A DNA stretch of 41,151 nucleotides from Candidatus Gastranaerophilales bacterium. GTDB lineage: Bacteria; Cyanobacteriota; Vampirovibrionia; Gastranaerophilales; Gastranaerophilaceae. The stretch's first letter is position 1. The number at the start of each line of letters is the position of its first letter. The translations under genes were made by a program, and so were the position numbers. This document shows, one piece after another, positions 32,936-41,114 of the stretch. Where the stretch lies: NCBI GenBank assembly GCA_944324175.1, contig CALUVH010000016.1:1-41151 (forward strand), in the 5' to 3' direction. Under the pieces are notes generated by a model. It was not told where the DNA came from, made no database searches, and worked only from the letters and a program-made list of their open reading frames with translations.

Positions 32936-33850
32936 ATGTCAAAACTTGATAAAATAGAAGAATTACAAAATGTCCTAAAGGAGGATAATACGAATTTTCA
33001 AGCGCGCAGACAGCTCGCTGTGCTTTTGCTCGATACGGGTTTCCCTAAAGAGGCGTTGCAGCACTTCTTATATTTAACAAAATTTTTTAATGACGATAGC
33101 GGGATTTACTATAATCTTGGTATTGTATATGAAAAGTTAAAGGAGTTTGATAAGGCTGTTGACGCGTATAAAAAAGCGATAGAGTTATCTCCTGATGAGG
33201 TTGATTCTTATTACAATCTGGGGCTTGTGTACATTGCAAAAAAGATGTATGAGGAGGCTGTAGACTGCTTTGAAACTGTCTTAGAGCATGATAGTGATGA
33301 TTCTAATTCTTACTTTAGTATTGGACTTTGCTATTTCAAAGAGGGTAAGCTTGACGGTGCAAAGTATTATTTTGAACGTACTGTTGAATTAAATGATGAG
33401 GATATTTACGCTCATTTTTACATTGGAAATATTTTGAAAGATCAGGGGGATTTGGATGGCGCTTTGAATAAGTTTTACAAAGTGCTTGAGCTTTCGCCGG
33501 ATTATAGCTGGGCATATTTTAATATAGCTGCGATTATGTATGAAAAGCAGGATTATGAATGTGCAATAGATAATTTAAAAAGAACGATAGAGCTTAACAG
33601 CAAGGATTACGATGCTTACATCATTTATGCAAAGATTTTAACAAAGATGAATAAGCTTGAGGAGGCGTCAGAAATTCTTGAAATGGCAGAAGAACAGGGC
33701 GCTAATACAGGTGATTTTTATTATATTTGTGCTAGACTTGCAAAGTTGCGTCACGAAACAGAAGAGAGCAACGAGTATTTAAAACTCGCACTAAAAAATT
33801 TCACTACCCTGTCAATCAGCCCGAAAAAAGTTCAGGCTGAAATGATGTAG
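32936..33850 (+). CDS. Tetratricopeptide-repeat protein
   Basis: 304 aa, almost all TPR helices (about seven repeats, e.g. GIYYNLGIVYEKLKEFDKAVDAYKKAIELSPD and DSYYNLGLVYIAKKMYEEAVDCFETVLEHD). No signal peptide or membrane segment. Cytoplasmic protein-protein scaffold by family; the partner is unknown. It is a single-gene unit, divergent from the secreted-protein/proS unit and convergent with the pilin-like gene, from which it is 10 bp away. The start has no ribosome binding site and sits 6 nt after a good -10. Confidence 0.88.
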   Translation: MSKLDKIEELQNVLKEDNTNFQARRQLAVLLLDTGFPKEALQHFLYLTKFFNDDSGIYYNLGIVYEKLKEFDKAVDAYKKAIELSPDEVDSYYNLGLVYIAKKMYEEAVDCFETVLEHDSDDSNSYFSIGLCYFKEGKLDGAKYYFERTVELNDEDIYAHFYIGNILKDQGDLDGALNKFYKVLELSPDYSWAYFNIAAIMYEKQDYECAIDNLKRTIELNSKDYDAYIIYAKILTKMNKLEEASEILEMAEEQGANTGDFYYICARLAKLRHETEESNEYLKLALKNFTTLSISPKKVQAEMM

Positions 33851-33860
33851 GAAGTGTTAA

Positions 33861-34901
33861 TTAGTATTTGCATATTGCATAGTAGTTAGAGTTGTCTTTT
33901 CTTTGAGGGTCTACTAAGATGTCATGAAAATACGGATGGTACATCCAGGCAAGAGAGGAAGCATATTGTTGTGATGTCCAGTAAAAATCTTCGTTGTTTA
34001 CAAAAGCTTTTTTAAAAACTTCTCTATATCTTTTTTCATCCAAGTTTAGATTAATGTCGTGATATAAGTAACCGCTTGATTGTGCAGTAATTTTATCTGT
34101 TTTATATACATAATTCATTAATGCGGCTAAATCTGCTCTTGAGGTAAGATTATTAATTCCGCCGCATTGTTTGACTGCGGCGGCCCAGTAATCTTTGGCA
34201 TTAGTTCCTCGGTAACAAGAGGAGATTCCATATTTCCCCTTAATCAACATACATTCCTCATATGATAGAGGATTTTGCGGAATAAATGGAGCCCCGTAAC
34301 AAACGCCATTTAATTCAAAGGCACAGCTACCCCTGCCAAGTCTATTTACGTTGATTGCGTATATATCTTTGCCAGAACTATTAGGTGCTTTATATCCGGA
34401 TACATCGTATAACATTGATATACAACTTATTCCGTTGATTTGATTATTAAAAGGATCTTGTTTACATTCAGGATTATAGGCTATTATTGCGTTTATTCCA
34501 TTTGAAAATTGTATTCCAATAGTTTCGGTTGTCCAGGTTTCCTGTCCCAGATAATATGAGTTTTTTATTGTGGATAAATCAACTGTTTTATTTGTATTGC
34601 CCCATTTTATATTTTGTGTAATACATTTATTCACTTCTCTATTAGAGCATATTTTATCTATTTTTATATAATTTTGGAGTTGCTTTACAAAACTTTCGGT
34701 GTCGATGTAACCTGATAAAACCCCTTCGGCGTTCATTTGTTTAGTAGCTTCTTCAAGCTTTTTGACAAACACATTCGAGGCGGTATCCCAAGCTTTTTGC
34801 TGATGTTTTTGTATCAAATTGGGTATTGTTAGTGCTGCAACTACTCCGATTACTATAAGTGCAATTAGTATTTCTGATAATGTAAAAGCTTTTCTTTTCA
34901 T
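33861..34901 (-). CDS. Type IV pilin-like / pseudopilin-type secreted protein
   Basis: The N-terminus has the prepilin peptidase signature: a short basic leader MKRKA, cleavage before FTLSE (Ala rather than Gly at -1, Glu at +5), then the hydrophobic helix ILIALIVIGVVAALTIPNL. The mature protein is 341 aa, much larger than common major pilins (about 150 aa), with a Cys-rich C-terminal domain (e.g. KICSNREVNKCI, GRGSCAFELNGVCYGAP, ECMLIKGKYGISSCYRG) that probably forms disulfides outside the cell. The domain after the helix is not a family I can name. AAAGGAGG precedes the ATG. No pilus assembly genes are nearby. A minor pilin, pseudopilin or adhesin is likely. Confidence 0.82.
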   Translation of the reverse strand: MKRKAFTLSEILIALIVIGVVAALTIPNLIQKHQQKAWDTASNVFVKKLEEATKQMNAEGVLSGYIDTESFVKQLQNYIKIDKICSNREVNKCITQNIKWGNTNKTVDLSTIKNSYYLGQETWTTETIGIQFSNGINAIIAYNPECKQDPFNNQINGISCISMLYDVSGYKAPNSSGKDIYAINVNRLGRGSCAFELNGVCYGAPFIPQNPLSYEECMLIKGKYGISSCYRGTNAKDYWAAAVKQCGGINNLTSRADLAALMNYVYKTDKITAQSSGYLYHDINLNLDEKRYREVFKKAFVNNEDFYWTSQQYASSLAWMYHPYFHDILVDPQRKDNSNYYAICKY

Positions 34902-34966
34902 TTATACCTCCTTTTGTAATGTGTCACCTTACATATTTACAATTATTATTGAGGCAAAATAAAAAT

Positions 34967-35176
34967 ATGTCAAGACTTAATCTTTTAGGTGCAAACATAA
35001 AAAAGTATCGAAAGCTCAGAAAGCTTTCGCAAAATCAGCTGGCAGAAATTTTGGATTTTTCGCGAGAGCATATTGCTTGCATTGAGACGGGCAAAGAATT
35101 CATAAGTCTGCGAAAGCTTTTTGACTTAGCTGATATATTGGATGTACCTGTTAAAGATTTTTTTAATTTTGATTAA
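34967..35176 (+). CDS. Small XRE-family helix-turn-helix regulator
   Basis: 69 aa from the ATG at 34967 (the frame is open 16 codons further without similarity). Nearly the whole protein is a Cro/C1-type DNA-binding domain: LGANIKKYRKLRKLSQNQLAEILDFSREHIACIETGKEFISLRKLFDLADILDVPVKDFF. No other domain. GAGG lies 12 nt upstream. It is divergent from the pilin-like gene with only 65 bp between the starts, so it may control that gene or itself. I see no clear operator palindrome in the gap. Confidence 0.85.
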   Translation: MSRLNLLGANIKKYRKLRKLSQNQLAEILDFSREHIACIETGKEFISLRKLFDLADILDVPVKDFFNFD

Positions 35177-35196
35177 TCTCGGATAATAACACAGTT

Positions 35197-36528
35197 TTAT
35201 TTGTTTTCAGGCATGAGAATTGATATTACTGCGTTATTGAGGTTGAGATATTTTTTGATAGTGGCTTCAAGATCCGCTAATTCTATTTCTTCAAGGTCGT
35301 TTAGATAATCCTCAATAAGTTTGAGATCGTTGCAGACTGTGAAGTAATAGCCGATTGTTTCTCCTATTTCTGACACGGTCTCAGCTTCTTGAGCAAAACG
35401 AGATTTGATTTTTTTCTTAGCCTTAAGTATTTCATCTTGTGTAATCGGTCTTGTTAATAGCCCTTGAATTTCTTTTTTTATAAGATCAAGTGCTAATTCT
35501 TTTTTCTCCGGCTTAAAATTGGCTTGTATAAAGAAATTGTTCCCATCTTTAAACTGATAATGTTCACTGTTAATCATATTAAAGATTGGATCTTTTTGTT
35601 TTTCTATCAAGTTTTGATATAGTCTTGAGCTTGTTCCATCCCCGAGTATTATGCAAATAAGATCGAGCTCAATATTCGCTTTAAGCTCGCTTGCTTTAGG
35701 TCCGAGATATCCTATCATTAAATAACCGGTATTTGCATTTGTTGTGTTTTCTACAATGATGGTGTTATCTGTCGGGGTATCAATTTCGTTGAATTTTTGT
35801 GGAGCATTTTGTCTGTTTTTAAAATCGAATCCTTTTTCGACTGCGTCGAGTACTTTTTGTTTGTCAAAGTCTCCGACTATTATTGTTGTCATATTCTCAG
35901 GAGTGTAAAAAGTTTTGTAGTAATCCATAATTTGTTTTTGTGTGACTTGTGAAATTATTTCAGGTGTACCTATAACATCTCTTTTGTAGGGGTGTTTTTT
36001 GTACATATTGAAATTGCAAGCGTTGTAGACTTTTGTCCAATTTTGGTCTTTACGCATTCTGATTTCTTCTATTACTACATGTCTTTCGCGCTTGTCGCTT
36101 ACAGAGCTGTCGTCTAGGTCAAAAGGTGCGCCAATTTCTTCTTCAGGAAGTATAGGATCAAGCATCATATCAGCGTGCAAATCTATTGCAAGATAAAGAT
36201 CTTGATCTTCTTTCCCCTTAGGTAGGGTAACGTAGTAAAAAGTATAATCCTTCCATGTTGCTGCATTGACTATAGCTCCTTTTGATTCGAGAATTTTATC
36301 AAATTCACCTGCTTTGTGCTTGTGAGTGCCTTTGAACATAAGGTGTTCTAAAAAGTGAGAAATTCCGTTATTGCTGTCGTTCTCGTTAATGGAGCCAGTC
36401 TTCACCCAAGTGCTTACGTTCACCAAATCACCTTCTTTGTGAGCAAGGACAATCCTATGACCGTTATCGCGCTCGTATATTTCGACATCTTGTGTTAAAA
36501 ACGGATATTTGACGTAACTTTTTTTCAT
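35197..36528 (-). CDS. M16-family zinc peptidase
   Basis: Inverzincin-type protease resembling mitochondrial processing peptidase beta. The zinc motif HFLEH is at residues 58-62, with the downstream Glu in VVIEEIRM (154/155). Between them the stretch IGAPFDLDDSSVSDKRER looks like an insertion relative to the usual EEIEREK spacing. The C-terminal half (VENTTNANTGYLMIGYLGPKASELKANIELDLICIILGDGTSSRLYQNL) is the inactive second domain. It is 443 aa from the ATG at 36528, which has AAAGG 8 nt upstream; a GTG three codons earlier is less likely. Substrate unknown, no signal peptide. Divergent from nanE. Confidence 0.9.
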   Translation of the reverse strand: MKKSYVKYPFLTQDVEIYERDNGHRIVLAHKEGDLVNVSTWVKTGSINENDSNNGISHFLEHLMFKGTHKHKAGEFDKILESKGAIVNAATWKDYTFYYVTLPKGKEDQDLYLAIDLHADMMLDPILPEEEIGAPFDLDDSSVSDKRERHVVIEEIRMRKDQNWTKVYNACNFNMYKKHPYKRDVIGTPEIISQVTQKQIMDYYKTFYTPENMTTIIVGDFDKQKVLDAVEKGFDFKNRQNAPQKFNEIDTPTDNTIIVENTTNANTGYLMIGYLGPKASELKANIELDLICIILGDGTSSRLYQNLIEKQKDPIFNMINSEHYQFKDGNNFFIQANFKPEKKELALDLIKKEIQGLLTRPITQDEILKAKKKIKSRFAQEAETVSEIGETIGYYFTVCNDLKLIEDYLNDLEEIELADLEATIKKYLNLNNAVISILMPENK

Positions 36529-36572
36529 TTGAATCACCTTTTTTTATATTTTAACTCTTTGTAAATATTATA

Positions 36573-36601
36573 CTGCAAAAATAAAATTTTTAGGTTATAA
36601 T
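36573..36601 (+). promoter_or_regulatory. nanE promoter, leaderless layout
   Basis: CTGCAA (36573-36578), exactly 17 nt, TATAAT (36596-36601), then 6 nt to the ATG at 36608 with no ribosome binding site. A minus-strand TATAAT (36572-36567) that could serve the M16 gene abuts it. Confidence 0.6.
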
Positions 36602-36607
36602 TCACCT

Positions 36608-37297
36608 ATGGAAAATATAGTTAATCGATTAAAAAATAAGGTAGTAGTGTCAGTTCAGGCGATGCCTAGTGAGCCTTTGTATTTAGAAAAGTGTATGGCA
36701 GCGATGATGAAATCGGTTGTCAAAGGTGGAGCTGGTGGGCTAAGAGTTGCTGGAGTAAGGGATGTAAAAAATGCCAAAACGCTTTTCGATATCCCAGTAA
36801 TCGGGATTACTAAGCCTGATATAATCCCCGCGAACTGGCAAGAAATTGTCTACATAACATCGACTGTTAATGATGTGTTAAGTTTAATTAGCGCAGGGGC
36901 TGATGTAATTGCATTTGACGGTACATCAAGACCTCGACCGGATGGCAGTAAGCTTTCAGAGATTATTAAATACATTAAAATAAACAAACGAGTTTCAATG
37001 GCGGATATTTCGACAGTAGAAGAGGGTATCAGCTGTGCAAAACTTGGTGCAAATTTGCTTTCTACTACACTTTCTGGATATACACAATTTTCTCAAAACC
37101 GTGGAGATGGGCCGGATTTTGAATTGCTTGAAAATCTTGTAAAAGAAACAAATGTTCCAGTTGTGCTTGAGGGAAGAATTTGGGAGCCAGAAGAGGTTGA
37201 TCGAGCTTTTGAACTTGGGGCGCACTGCGTTGTAATCGGTTCAGCTATTACTCGTCCTCAGTTGATTACAAAAAGATTTGTACAAAGAAAAAAGTAG
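36608..37297 (+). CDS. nanE: N-acetylmannosamine-6-phosphate 2-epimerase
   Basis: TIM-barrel enzyme that converts ManNAc-6-P to GlcNAc-6-P in sialic-acid/ManNAc use. The family blocks are present: SVQAMPSEPLY, GAGGLRVAGVRDV, PVIGITKPD, GADVIAFDGTSRPRPDG, SMADISTVEEG, LLSTTLSGYT, VVLEGRIWEPEEV and HCVVIGSAITRPQ. The length of 229 aa is normal. It is followed 7 nt later by a ROK kinase that could supply its substrate. NanA lyase and a transporter are not in the window, so external sialic acid or an internal amino-sugar route are both possible. Confidence 0.93.
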   Translation: MENIVNRLKNKVVVSVQAMPSEPLYLEKCMAAMMKSVVKGGAGGLRVAGVRDVKNAKTLFDIPVIGITKPDIIPANWQEIVYITSTVNDVLSLISAGADVIAFDGTSRPRPDGSKLSEIIKYIKINKRVSMADISTVEEGISCAKLGANLLSTTLSGYTQFSQNRGDGPDFELLENLVKETNVPVVLEGRIWEPEEVDRAFELGAHCVVIGSAITRPQLITKRFVQRKK

Positions 37298-37304
37298 GTG
37301 TTTG

Positions 37305-38180
37305 ATGAGAAAAGCTTTAGCCATAGATGTTGGCGGAACTAAAGTATATAGTACGCTTGTGAATGAGAAGGGTGAAATTGTTTCAGATGTAGAGAAGTTT
37401 TCAACACCAAAGACTTTTGATGAGATATGTTCACTTTTTAAAGAGATAATAGAAAAACACGAGCGAGAAGTGGATGTGGTGGCATTTGCTACTTGTGGTG
37501 CTGTGAATAATTCTAATGACGGGATTTTAGGTTCTACTGGTAATATTGCGGAAGATTATCCAAAGATGGATTTTGCTTCATTGAGCAAAAAAAAAGTTTT
37601 TGTGGAAAACGATGCCAACTCTGCTGCTTGGGCTGAGCATATAATAGGTGCGTCAAAAGGAATGGCATATTCAATAATGTTAACTTTAGGCACTGGCGTA
37701 GGCGGTGGAATAATCCTTGATAATAAGTTATATAAAGGGAAAAATGGTGCGGCTGGAGAAATGCATTTTAAAATGCGTAGGAATAAGCATAGAAAATGTA
37801 CTTGTGGTTCGTATGACTGTTTTGAAAGCTATGCTTCAGGAACAGGATTGAAGCTTACAGCGCGTGAGATGTTAAATGATATGAGCGTTACCTCTTATGA
37901 TGTTATAGCAGGGATGAAAAACGGTGATGAAAAGATGATAAAAGTTTTTTCTCGCTGGCAGGATGATATTTTGACCGGACTTATCGGATTAGCTGATATT
38001 TTTGACCCTGATGTTATTGTGCTTTCCGGATCTATGGCACAGTTTGTCGATACTGACTATTTGACAGAGCAGGTGAATAAGGAAATTGTGACAACACCGA
38101 CAAAAGTTGTAAAGGCTCAAGCGGGAAATTATTCAGGTATGATTGGTGCCGCACTTTTAGCTTTGGGGGTTGAGCGCTAA
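37305..38180 (+). CDS. nanK: ROK-family sugar kinase, likely N-acetylmannosamine kinase
   Basis: ATP-dependent sugar kinase of the ROK family, inferred to phosphorylate ManNAc because it follows nanE. The N-terminal ATP loop IDVGGTKVYS, VENDANSAAWAEH, TLGTGVGGGIIL and the zinc motif CTCGSYDCFES are visible. The usual ExGH before the zinc cysteines reads EMHF (GAAGEMHFKM), so the Gly is missing and the His is shifted by one. I start at the ATG at 37305, 291 aa, because the ROK match begins there; the frame runs nine codons back into nanE. It overlaps the next gene by one base. Substrate could also be glucose or GlcNAc. Confidence 0.85.
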   Translation: MRKALAIDVGGTKVYSTLVNEKGEIVSDVEKFSTPKTFDEICSLFKEIIEKHEREVDVVAFATCGAVNNSNDGILGSTGNIAEDYPKMDFASLSKKKVFVENDANSAAWAEHIIGASKGMAYSIMLTLGTGVGGGIILDNKLYKGKNGAAGEMHFKMRRNKHRKCTCGSYDCFESYASGTGLKLTAREMLNDMSVTSYDVIAGMKNGDEKMIKVFSRWQDDILTGLIGLADIFDPDVIVLSGSMAQFVDTDYLTEQVNKEIVTTPTKVVKAQAGNYSGMIGAALLALGVER

Positions 38181-38398
38181 TGGGAAAGGCTAAAAAAAGA
38201 GGGTTTCGTAGAGGTGATTTGGATGAGTTTTACAGACTTTCTCGCGAGGAGGCTGTGCAGGAGGTTGTAAAACTATTGAAAGAGTCTGATAATAACGCGA
38301 TTAGCTTAATTACTTTGTTCGGGTTAAGTGCTGAGGAGCTGCTTGAGGCTGGTGCTGATTATGAAGATGTTGTGCAGATGCGGAGTATGCTAAAATGA
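38180..38398 (+). CDS. Small conserved-looking helical protein
   Basis: 72 aa; family not recognised. A basic N-terminus (MGKAKKRGFRRGD) is followed by two predicted helices (EFYRLSREEAVQEVVKLLKES and SLITLFGLSAEELLEAGADYEDVVQMRSML). No signal, membrane segment or cysteines. It is locked between the kinase (TAATG overlap) and the UbiA gene (ATGA overlap), which argues that it is a real, translated gene. An RNA- or protein-binding role is only a guess. Confidence 0.7.
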   Translation: MGKAKKRGFRRGDLDEFYRLSREEAVQEVVKLLKESDNNAISLITLFGLSAEELLEAGADYEDVVQMRSMLK

Positions 38399-39369
38399 AA
38401 AAGTTTTTTGAACGTTTCCTTTTTTGGTGCGATTGCTCAAGGGCTTTTGCGTTGCCTATGACGGTTATGTCGTGGGTTGTCGCTTTTTTATGGGGAATTA
38501 AAAACTCAGGTGATATTTTTAATGGTATCTTAGCGCTTGTAGGAATTATATTCGCGCACCTCGCAACGAATTTACTTGATGATTATTTTGATTATAAAAT
38601 CCTTATAAAAGATGAAAGTTATTTAAAATCAGCTCAGAAATGTAAATGTGCCCATATTTTTGAGGGGCGTGTAGAACCTGTTGAAATTTTGAAAATGGCA
38701 TTTTTCTTTTGTTTGATAGCTGCTTTGATTGGTTTAATTTTGACGGTTAAACTTGGAATAACGATTGTCGGCTTGGCTTTTGTAGGTGCATTGGTAACAT
38801 TGTTATATCAAAAATGTTCACTTGTAGGGTTGAGTGAGGTTGCGGTTTTTGTTGCGTATGGACCATTAATGTTCGAGGGCGTGTATTATGTAATGACGGG
38901 CGACTTTTCTTTGGAGGTATTTTATTTATCTTTAGCGGTGGTTATGTTCACGCTCGGATTTTTGTATGTGCATACAATTTTGGATTATGAGGGTGATATG
39001 ACATCTCATAAAAAAACACTGTGTTGTCGGATTGGTGATGTAGGCAAAGCTTTAAGGCTTTTGATTGCTTTTTATGTAGTCGGTTATTTGATGTGCGTTA
39101 TGCTTGCTTTTCGCAGTAATAATTTCTATTTACTGCTGCCGTTTTTAACTATTCCTGTTGCGGTTGAGACTTATCGTCATACAAAAGCTTTTCAAAAAGA
39201 CGCTATTCCTGTAGTCAGATGGTGGAATTTGCCTTTTGAAAACCAAGAGTATTTCAAATCTGAGGGAAGTTTTTCATTTTATTTTACATTGTTTCAGGCT
39301 AGGAATTTGATGATGGAATTTTGTATTTTAATGTGTATTGCTATACTTCTTCCAGCGGTTCTACAATAA
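38395..39369 (+). CDS. UbiA-family membrane prenyltransferase
   Basis: Intramembrane enzyme joining a prenyl chain to an acceptor. The first Asp-rich motif is NLLDDYFDY (59-67) and the second is LDYEGDMTSHKKT (about 197-209), both needed for Mg-pyrophosphate binding. About eight membrane segments. At 324 aa it is slightly longer than MenA or UbiA (about 290-310), with a soluble stretch near the C-terminus (WWNLPFENQEYFKSEGS). The substrate is unknown: menaquinone, another quinone, or a lipid headgroup. Its last 29 bases overlap the end of ilvB on the other strand. Confidence 0.85.
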   Translation: MKKFFERFLFWCDCSRAFALPMTVMSWVVAFLWGIKNSGDIFNGILALVGIIFAHLATNLLDDYFDYKILIKDESYLKSAQKCKCAHIFEGRVEPVEILKMAFFFCLIAALIGLILTVKLGITIVGLAFVGALVTLLYQKCSLVGLSEVAVFVAYGPLMFEGVYYVMTGDFSLEVFYLSLAVVMFTLGFLYVHTILDYEGDMTSHKKTLCCRIGDVGKALRLLIAFYVVGYLMCVMLAFRSNNFYLLLPFLTIPVAVETYRHTKAFQKDAIPVVRWWNLPFENQEYFKSEGSFSFYFTLFQARNLMMEFCILMCIAILLPAVLQ

Positions 39370-40939
39370 AATCTATTAAAAATGGTTTTTCATCAGAAAA
39401 TGCTTTTTTGACGGCTGATTCAAGTTGTGATTTTTGAGTAACTTTTATCGCTTCTATTCCGTAGCTTTCTGCAAGTTTTGTGAAGTCTGGATTAATGAGT
39501 TTTGTCGCGAAGTAATTTTCATTAAAGTTATTTTTTTGCAGTTGTCTTACCATACCGAGATATCCGTTGTTGAGAATCATAACTTTAACAGGTAGATTAT
39601 ATTCTTTTAAAGTCGCAAGCTCTTGGATATTCATCTGAATTGAGCCATCTCCAGCTATGCACACGATAGGATTTTTAGAAGCGGTAGCAGCTCCTATCGC
39701 AGCAGGGAAGCCAAAGCCCATTGTGCCAAAACCTCCTGAGGTTATCATTTTGACTTTTTCAGGTAAGTATTGTATTGCAAAAATTTGATGCTGTCCGACT
39801 TCTGTTGTCACGATTTCAGCGTATTTGTAAATCTCTTTTATGACATCAGAAGATGAAAGATGTTTTGTCGTTACGCTAAATTCTTTGTCCAAATTTTTTA
39901 GAATCAATATTGAATTAAGCCAGCTTGGGGATTTCGGTTTTACATTGATTTTAGACAGAAATTCTTTGATGTCAGCGCAAGTACATTCAGAGGTATCCAT
40001 ATTTCTACCGAGCTCATTGGGGTTAATATCGACTTGTATGACGATTTTATCAAGGAGGCAATTTTTATCAAAGGCTGATGTAATTCTATCGTTAAGCCTT
40101 GCTCCAAGAACGATTAGAAGATCCGCTTGCCTAAACACTTCATTTGCAGCGTTGCTTCCATAAATCCCGAGCATGCCAAAAAAGTTTGTTGAATTTTTTG
40201 AATATGCACCCATACCAAGCATCGTTGATACAATTGGTATATTGTGGAGTTGTGCGAATTGATACAACTCATTTTCAGCTTTTGATTGAAGCACTCCTGC
40301 TCCGCAAATTATGAGCGGACGAGTGGAATTGTCTATTAATTCTTCTATTTTGTGCAGATTGTCAAAATCGTTGTGATAGAATGTTTTAAAGCTTGGTAAA
40401 ATGTTTTTATACTCTGCATTTTGAGAAAAGACATCTTGAGGAATATCGATTACAACGGGTCCTTTTCTTCCCGATTGTGCAATTTCAAAAGCTTCAATAA
40501 GCGTTTTTTCAAGCTCGCTTGCATCTTTTACTTGAAGTCCTGCTTTTGTGATGGTTTTTGTCATTTCAACGATGTCGACCTCTTGGAAAGAGTTTTTTCC
40601 GAGTAAACTTTTGTCGATTTGTCCCGTGAGAATTACAAGTGGAGTCCCGTCAAAGTGCGCGTTAGCGATACCAGTAAGTGTATTGGTAGCCCCGGGACCT
40701 GAGGTCACAAGTACAATTCCTACACGACCGGTTAGCTTTGCATACCCTTCTGCGCAGTGCACTGCTGCTTGCTCATGGCGTACAAGATAATGCCTTACAG
40801 TACTTTGCTTAGACAACTCATCATATACATCAAGTACAGCACTCCCAGGGTAGCCAAAAATCCTGTCCACCCCGAGAACTTTCAGGGTTTGAACAGTGAT
40901 TTGCGCACCTGTAAGTATTTTGTTTTGTACTTTTTGCAT
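39341..40939 (-). CDS. ilvB: Acetolactate synthase large subunit
   Basis: ThDP- and FAD-dependent enzyme joining pyruvate with pyruvate or 2-oxobutyrate in branched-chain amino-acid synthesis. The catalytic Glu is E56 (VRHEQAAVHCAEGYAK), followed by TSGPGATN and FQEVD. The central FAD-binding domain runs from about 185 to 335, and the ThDP motif is GDGSIQMNIQELATLKEYNLPVKVMILNN. The 532 aa are close to, slightly shorter than, the usual 560-600. No ilvN small subunit, ilvC or ilvD is next to it. GGAGA precedes the ATG. The family also includes catabolic acetolactate synthases (AlsS), but the FAD-linked features favour IlvB. Confidence 0.92.
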   Translation of the reverse strand: MQKVQNKILTGAQITVQTLKVLGVDRIFGYPGSAVLDVYDELSKQSTVRHYLVRHEQAAVHCAEGYAKLTGRVGIVLVTSGPGATNTLTGIANAHFDGTPLVILTGQIDKSLLGKNSFQEVDIVEMTKTITKAGLQVKDASELEKTLIEAFEIAQSGRKGPVVIDIPQDVFSQNAEYKNILPSFKTFYHNDFDNLHKIEELIDNSTRPLIICGAGVLQSKAENELYQFAQLHNIPIVSTMLGMGAYSKNSTNFFGMLGIYGSNAANEVFRQADLLIVLGARLNDRITSAFDKNCLLDKIVIQVDINPNELGRNMDTSECTCADIKEFLSKINVKPKSPSWLNSILILKNLDKEFSVTTKHLSSSDVIKEIYKYAEIVTTEVGQHQIFAIQYLPEKVKMITSGGFGTMGFGFPAAIGAATASKNPIVCIAGDGSIQMNIQELATLKEYNLPVKVMILNNGYLGMVRQLQKNNFNENYFATKLINPDFTKLAESYGIEAIKVTQKSQLESAVKKAFSDEKPFLIDFIVEPLEEV

Positions 40940-41079
40940 TGACTATTCTCCGATAAATGAATATTAGCATAAAAGTGCCTACTTGAATGAATAATTTTTT
41001 TGTAACAAATTATAAAGCCTTACTTTGTTGAGAATTGTAGCTTTTTCTCCTGTGGATGAATGAAATTTTTATTTCCCCC

Positions 41080-41108
41080 TTGCGGAGCAGCGAAAAATAC
41101 GATATAAT
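41080..41108 (+). promoter_or_regulatory. Promoter of the last gene, leaderless layout
   Basis: TTGCGG (41080-41085), exactly 17 nt, TATAAT (41103-41108), then 6 nt to an ATG at 41115. No ribosome binding site. The 40940-41079 stretch shows nothing else. Confidence 0.55.
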
Positions 41109-41114
41109 CGAAAT

